Source of the DNA: Prinia subflava
Lineage: Eukaryota; Chordata; Aves; Passeriformes; Cisticolidae
Direction of reading: 5' to 3'
Length of the DNA: 64,000 nucleotides
Assembly (NCBI RefSeq): GCF_021018805.1
Contig: NC_086248.1
Location: forward strand, 60,707,985 to 60,771,984
In this document: positions 60,159 through 64,000 of the stretch, one piece after another
Numbering within the stretch: position 1 is the stretch's first letter
How the letters are laid out: each line of letters starts with the position of its first letter
Notes under the pieces: model-generated
The model's input: only the letters and a program-made list of their open reading frames with translations
Told to the model about the DNA's origin: nothing
Databases searched by the model: none
Translations under genes and position numbers: made by a program

Positions 60159-63100
60159 GTATATGACACTTGGTCTAGAAGAGAGTAGATTTGCTTTGCT
60201 GGAAAGATGTTCAGTAAAAGTGAATATGACCATTTTGACATCTAGGCTAATCAGTTTAAGAGTGGGTTGCCTTGTTTCTGTAATTGGTTTTGCCCCCTTG
60301 TCATTTTAATATTAAAAAAAAAATATTAGGCAAGAGACCCCAAATAACAGGAAATAAGGCTCAAATGCAATGTTATCTGTTATTATTTCAAATTTACGGC
60401 TTCCTACTGTGCAGTAAAGTTTGTGCTGGGAGGTATAAGTGGAAAAGCTAGGTTCGGTTTCTGACAATTTTGAGATTTCTTTATGCATACAGTCTGAATT
60501 TTTGTGTGCTCATTGAGAACATCTTGCAAAAGGCTTATGTACATATGAAGTTCTGACTGTGTATCTGTAGAGCTGTACGTGCTCAATTGGAAATAATAAA
60601 ACCAAAGATTTTTTATACCTTGGGTCCATTTCGTGCATACCAGCAGCATGGATAGCAGTAATAGTAAACTCTTTGGTGAAAATAAAATAAGCCTGAGATT
60701 GTGACTGTAGATTGCTCAAAGCTCTGCTTGTTGCTTATGTGTCGCTGCTGAGCTATAAGAAAGAGCATAATAAATTTAGGAGGAGTGTTGCAGGTGCCAG
60801 TCTTCAGTTTCAGCAGGGCTGTGCAAATGCCTGGTGCTCGGCTCCTCTGTCCCAGAGGTGGCATCTGCCATAGCTGAGCAAAGGGGAAACGTTCCCTTTT
60901 TCAAGTCATTGTGTAACAGTGGAAAGACAGTTTTTTAAAGTGCATTTTGAAAGTTAGTTACACATTGAATTATTCAAAATTGCAATATAGTATTTCTAGA
61001 TTTCAAAATGCTTCATCATACTTCATATTTATGTTTCTGTGGTAAATTGATATAAAGGTTTCTATTCTTACATACATATGATCTTGCAAATCAGAAAGGA
61101 AGCAATATTTTAAAACAGAAGTTGGTTTAAAGTGCCTATATGTTAGCATTTTTGTTCTGTAGTTGGATCTTGTCATTCCAGACTTAAAAAGGCTTTTTAA
61201 TACCTGGAACCAGTCTGTGAGGAAATTATAAGGTAGATGATGTGATGAGCAGATGTCCAATTCCAAAATACTATTTGGACAATATCCAGGTTTTGGGATA
61301 TTTTTCAGGGAGAGAGTCATAAGTAGTTTTAATTATTAATTTAGAGAAAGGACTTTTTTGCAACCATTTTCTGAATGCAGTTACTTTATTAATTTGTCTC
61401 ATTTTTTTAACATTATTTATAGAAGAAAATCATGACATTTTGCTAACCTGTCTTTGGGATGATGTAAGTTATTTAATAATGTGGATTTGAAAGGCTTAGA
61501 TAACCAAAGATTATATCATTTCCTTGATACCGTACATATACTGAGAAATGTAATAAGCACATGTGCCTGCTTTCATTCATGCACATATAGCCAGAGAATG
61601 AGAACAGCTATGCATGGAACTGATTGCTTCCCACATATTTAGACTTAATTTTTGCGATAAGGGAGCTCTAATCCCATTTTTGAGACCATGTATGTTTTTC
61701 TTCCAATCCTCCAAGCAGTAACTAAAATGCAGAGTATTATACTCTGTAATAAGAACTCAACTGTATTTTCTCTTGAATGGAAAACGCAGTTCCTTTGGAG
61801 ACACTTGTATCCCCATGACATAGGTGTGGTTATGCTGAAAGATCTGTGGAAAAATTAAGGCATCGCTGCTGTTAGCGGTAGAATCCAGGTAGTGTAGGAA
61901 GTCTTTTACACTAAAAGAGGTTCCTAACTTCCCTCTCAGATTTAAGGATTTTTGTGTCTGGAACATAATACATATTTTCCTCACTATGCTCCCACCCCCT
62001 GGGAAAGAAGAGGGAAATGGGAAAACAACATTCTAGGGAAGGCAATTACCCTCTCAGCTTTGTCTTGGTACTCCTGTTTCGCTCTGGAGAAGTAGTGACT
62101 GAGTGTTGCTACGACATTACATCTGTACAATTTATCAAAGCTTATAGGATTTCTACTTGGGTTACAGAAGGCTCATTAGTCGTCAAGTCAATTGAACATA
62201 GGTCATAATTATTACAGTATTAGAGCGTTCTTGAAAAAGATAAATAAGTGTTAGGGCTGTGAGATCTATTGGAATAAAAGTATTTTAATAAAAATGTCAG
62301 TATTCTAACATCCTTCAAGATCCACAAAACAAACGTGAACCTGACTTTCAAATAAATTATAGTACTGCAACTGATGATGAAAGTTCAGTGAAAGCTCAGT
62401 GATACTACTGCCTAATTTTTGAAACACCAAGATGTGCAATTGTGAAGAAAGGGACTGTATTTCTGTCTGTTTCTCTGGGACTGTCCTTCATGAGAACATA
62501 AAAAGTTTGCATCCAGGAGAGAGTTCCTATGTGACTAAACTTTGCAAATCTGTGCTGTTTCACCAGTCTTTAGATCCCAATTTAAAGAGTAGCAGCTTAT
62601 GGTTCCCTACTAACCACTTACTCCAGAGAATACATCTTGCCATCAGTTCTTGGATTTATCTTGCATGCTTTTTCTGCAGACCCTTCTTTTGCATTCAGAC
62701 ACCGTGATATTGTCCACTGTTGAGCAGATTAATGTTCAGAGAAACAAAGATTAATTTACAGAATTCTCCATCATCACTGTAGAGCTGTGGTTGATTTAAA
62801 CCTGTGCTTCACCTGCCCCCTTCTCCTCTGCTGTGTCTCTGACTACCTTGTGTAGTTTATATTTCTCTATCTTTACAGTTTTGTAAACAGGCATTGTCCA
62901 GGACTATGAAAATTGTGTCTCGTAATGTGCAAGACAGCTGCAGCATGTCACATTTGCACTTTGTAAACATCAACACAGAAATTCCCTTGCTGGGTAGAAA
63001 TTTGCATGCAGCTTGGAGGCATTAAAATACTGCATCTATAGAAAATCTTGGTAGAACTTGATCCATTTGTTGCTTACAGAATCTTGATCATGCATGAAAA

Positions 63101-63824
63101 GAAATAATGTGCCTGAATTTCACTTCCAAGCAATGTAGATTTAAAAAGGGTTTTTAAGCTGTTATTTTGTTCCAGGTATTGGTGGAGGAGTTTTTATAGC
63201 ACGTTCTCCTTCCATCTGAAATTCTGGAACCTTTTCTTAGAAGCTGCTGTTTGCAGAGCCTTTCATATTCCCTGTGAAATGACCTGTTAGCACGTGATTT
63301 TGGATGTTGTTCTTGGCTGGATTGTCCTTTTCTCAAAAATATGAACTCCAGCATGTGTCCGGGTACCATCAAGCAGGCACTATCCAAAACTTAGGCCAAG
63401 GTTTTGATGTTAATGTGTGATGAGTGTGCTTTTTATTTGCTTCCTTGTAACAGCTGAGAGCAGTCCCAGTATAACATAATATAGTAGAATTTGAGTTGTG
63501 TGATTTTAGGAATCATCTCTGCATTCATTAGATTAGGTGTCTGTGAGGAGATCCTTTGACAGATGATACTGCAGAGGGTGTTAACTACTCCTAGCTACTT
63601 AACAGAAGTTACAAACCTCCTAACACATGTAGGTATATTTGCAGTAGTCCAGACAGTCGTAGTTTAAACCATGAGACTCAGTTTGAGTTTCAGTATCTGG
63701 GTGCAAGTTTACATTCTGTAATGTAAGATTTTTCAGTAAAAGCAGCAAAGCAGTGAGGTAGACAGATAGAAGAGCCCTAACCTTTGTCATTCAACCCTAA
63801 CAGTTTGTCAGGAGCTGCAGTTAT
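60159..63824. other. AT-rich non-coding stretch
   Basis: No supported gene is seen. A 41-base segment at 61423-61463 has strong splice signals on both sides and is discussed in the findings. The 75-codon minus frame at 61757-61984 reads plausibly as protein but matches no family I recognise. Confidence 0.55.
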
Positions 63825-64000
63825 ATAGGACAAGGGGGAATGGCTTCAAACTGAAAAAGACCATTTAGATTTGATGTTAGGAAGAAATCTTTTACTGTGG
63901 TGGTGTTGAGGCACTTGAACAGGTTGCCCAGAGAATGGGCAATGCCCTGTGAATGCCCCATCCCTGGAAGCGTTCAGAGCCAGATTGGATGGGGCTTTGA
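63825..64000 (+). mobile_element. CR1 LINE 3'-end fragment, cut by window end
   Basis: GGACAAGGGGGAATGGCTTCA, then TAGATTTGATGTTAGGAAGAAAT, TGAGGCACTTGAACAGGTTGCCCAGAGA, ATGCCCCATCCCTGGAAGCGTTCA and GATTGGATGGGGCTTTGA follow the CR1 3' region in order. The terminal part with the 8-base tail lies beyond the window. It is better preserved than the copy at 42202-42528, so it may be younger. Confidence 0.92.

Noticed and set aside
61757..61984. 75-codon minus-strand frame with protein-like composition
   Set aside because: No recognised family and no clear splice sites. Frames of this length occur by the dozen in the window.
1..64000. Endogenous retrovirus or intact transposon
   Set aside because: No long terminal repeats, primer-binding site or reverse-transcriptase motifs were recognised. 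The only mobile elements supported are short CR1 and MIR fragments and old palindromic repeats.

Overview
The window reads as vertebrate, most likely avian, nuclear DNA that is almost entirely non-coding (intergenic or intronic). The main evidence is three clear 3'-end copies of CR1 retrotransposons, the dominant LINE of birds and other sauropsids, plus an older internal CR1 fragment. They sit on a background with few interspersed repeats, few CpGs and many T-tracts. Two worn MIR-type SINEs and two ancient amniote palindromic repeats support an amniote. A turtle or crocodilian cannot be fully excluded, but the low repeat density favours a bird. No rRNA, tRNA, CRISPR array, prokaryotic operon or intact multi-exon protein gene was recognised. 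The open reading frames present are short, lack recognisable domains and look like chance frames in non-coding DNA.

Layout. 1-3.4 kb: AT-rich DNA with one near-perfect palindrome. 3.4-4.0 kb: a small CpG-rich patch. 4-14.4 kb: AT-rich DNA containing a striking pair of adjacent hairpins at 8.73-8.82 kb. 14.4-14.9 kb: a candidate conserved element, rich in homeodomain and octamer-like words. 15-26.4 kb: AT-rich DNA with poly-T, GT and CAT tracts, a small tandem duplication and a forkhead-type palindrome. 26.4-26.8 kb: a second GC-rich patch. 27.7-27.9 kb: an ancient palindromic repeat. 28.27-30.4 kb: a strong CpG island, the best promoter candidate. It is split by an AT/TTTG simple-repeat block and carries G-quadruplex runs and CCAAT/YY1-like words. 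30.4-42.2 kb: AT-rich DNA. 42.2-43.7 kb: a repeat cluster (CR1, MIR, MIR). 43.7-52.0 kb: AT-rich DNA with a 42-base poly-A run, a small CpG cluster and a consensus CTCF-type site. 52.0-54.1 kb: two CR1 fragments. 54.1-63.8 kb: AT-rich DNA with several palindromes and one splice-site-flanked candidate micro-exon. 63.8-64 kb: a CR1 cut by the window end.

Interpretation (inference). The CpG island is probably the 5' end of a protein-coding or long non-coding transcript whose coding exons lie mostly outside the window. T-tracts seem to outnumber A-tracts on the + strand, which would fit + strand transcription, but this was not counted. The gene cannot be named from this sequence. No previously undescribed multi-gene system is visible. 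The items most worth checking are the compact hairpin at 8760-8817, the island's short first-exon-like reading frames, the two splice-flanked micro-exon candidates and the possible convergent CTCF pair.
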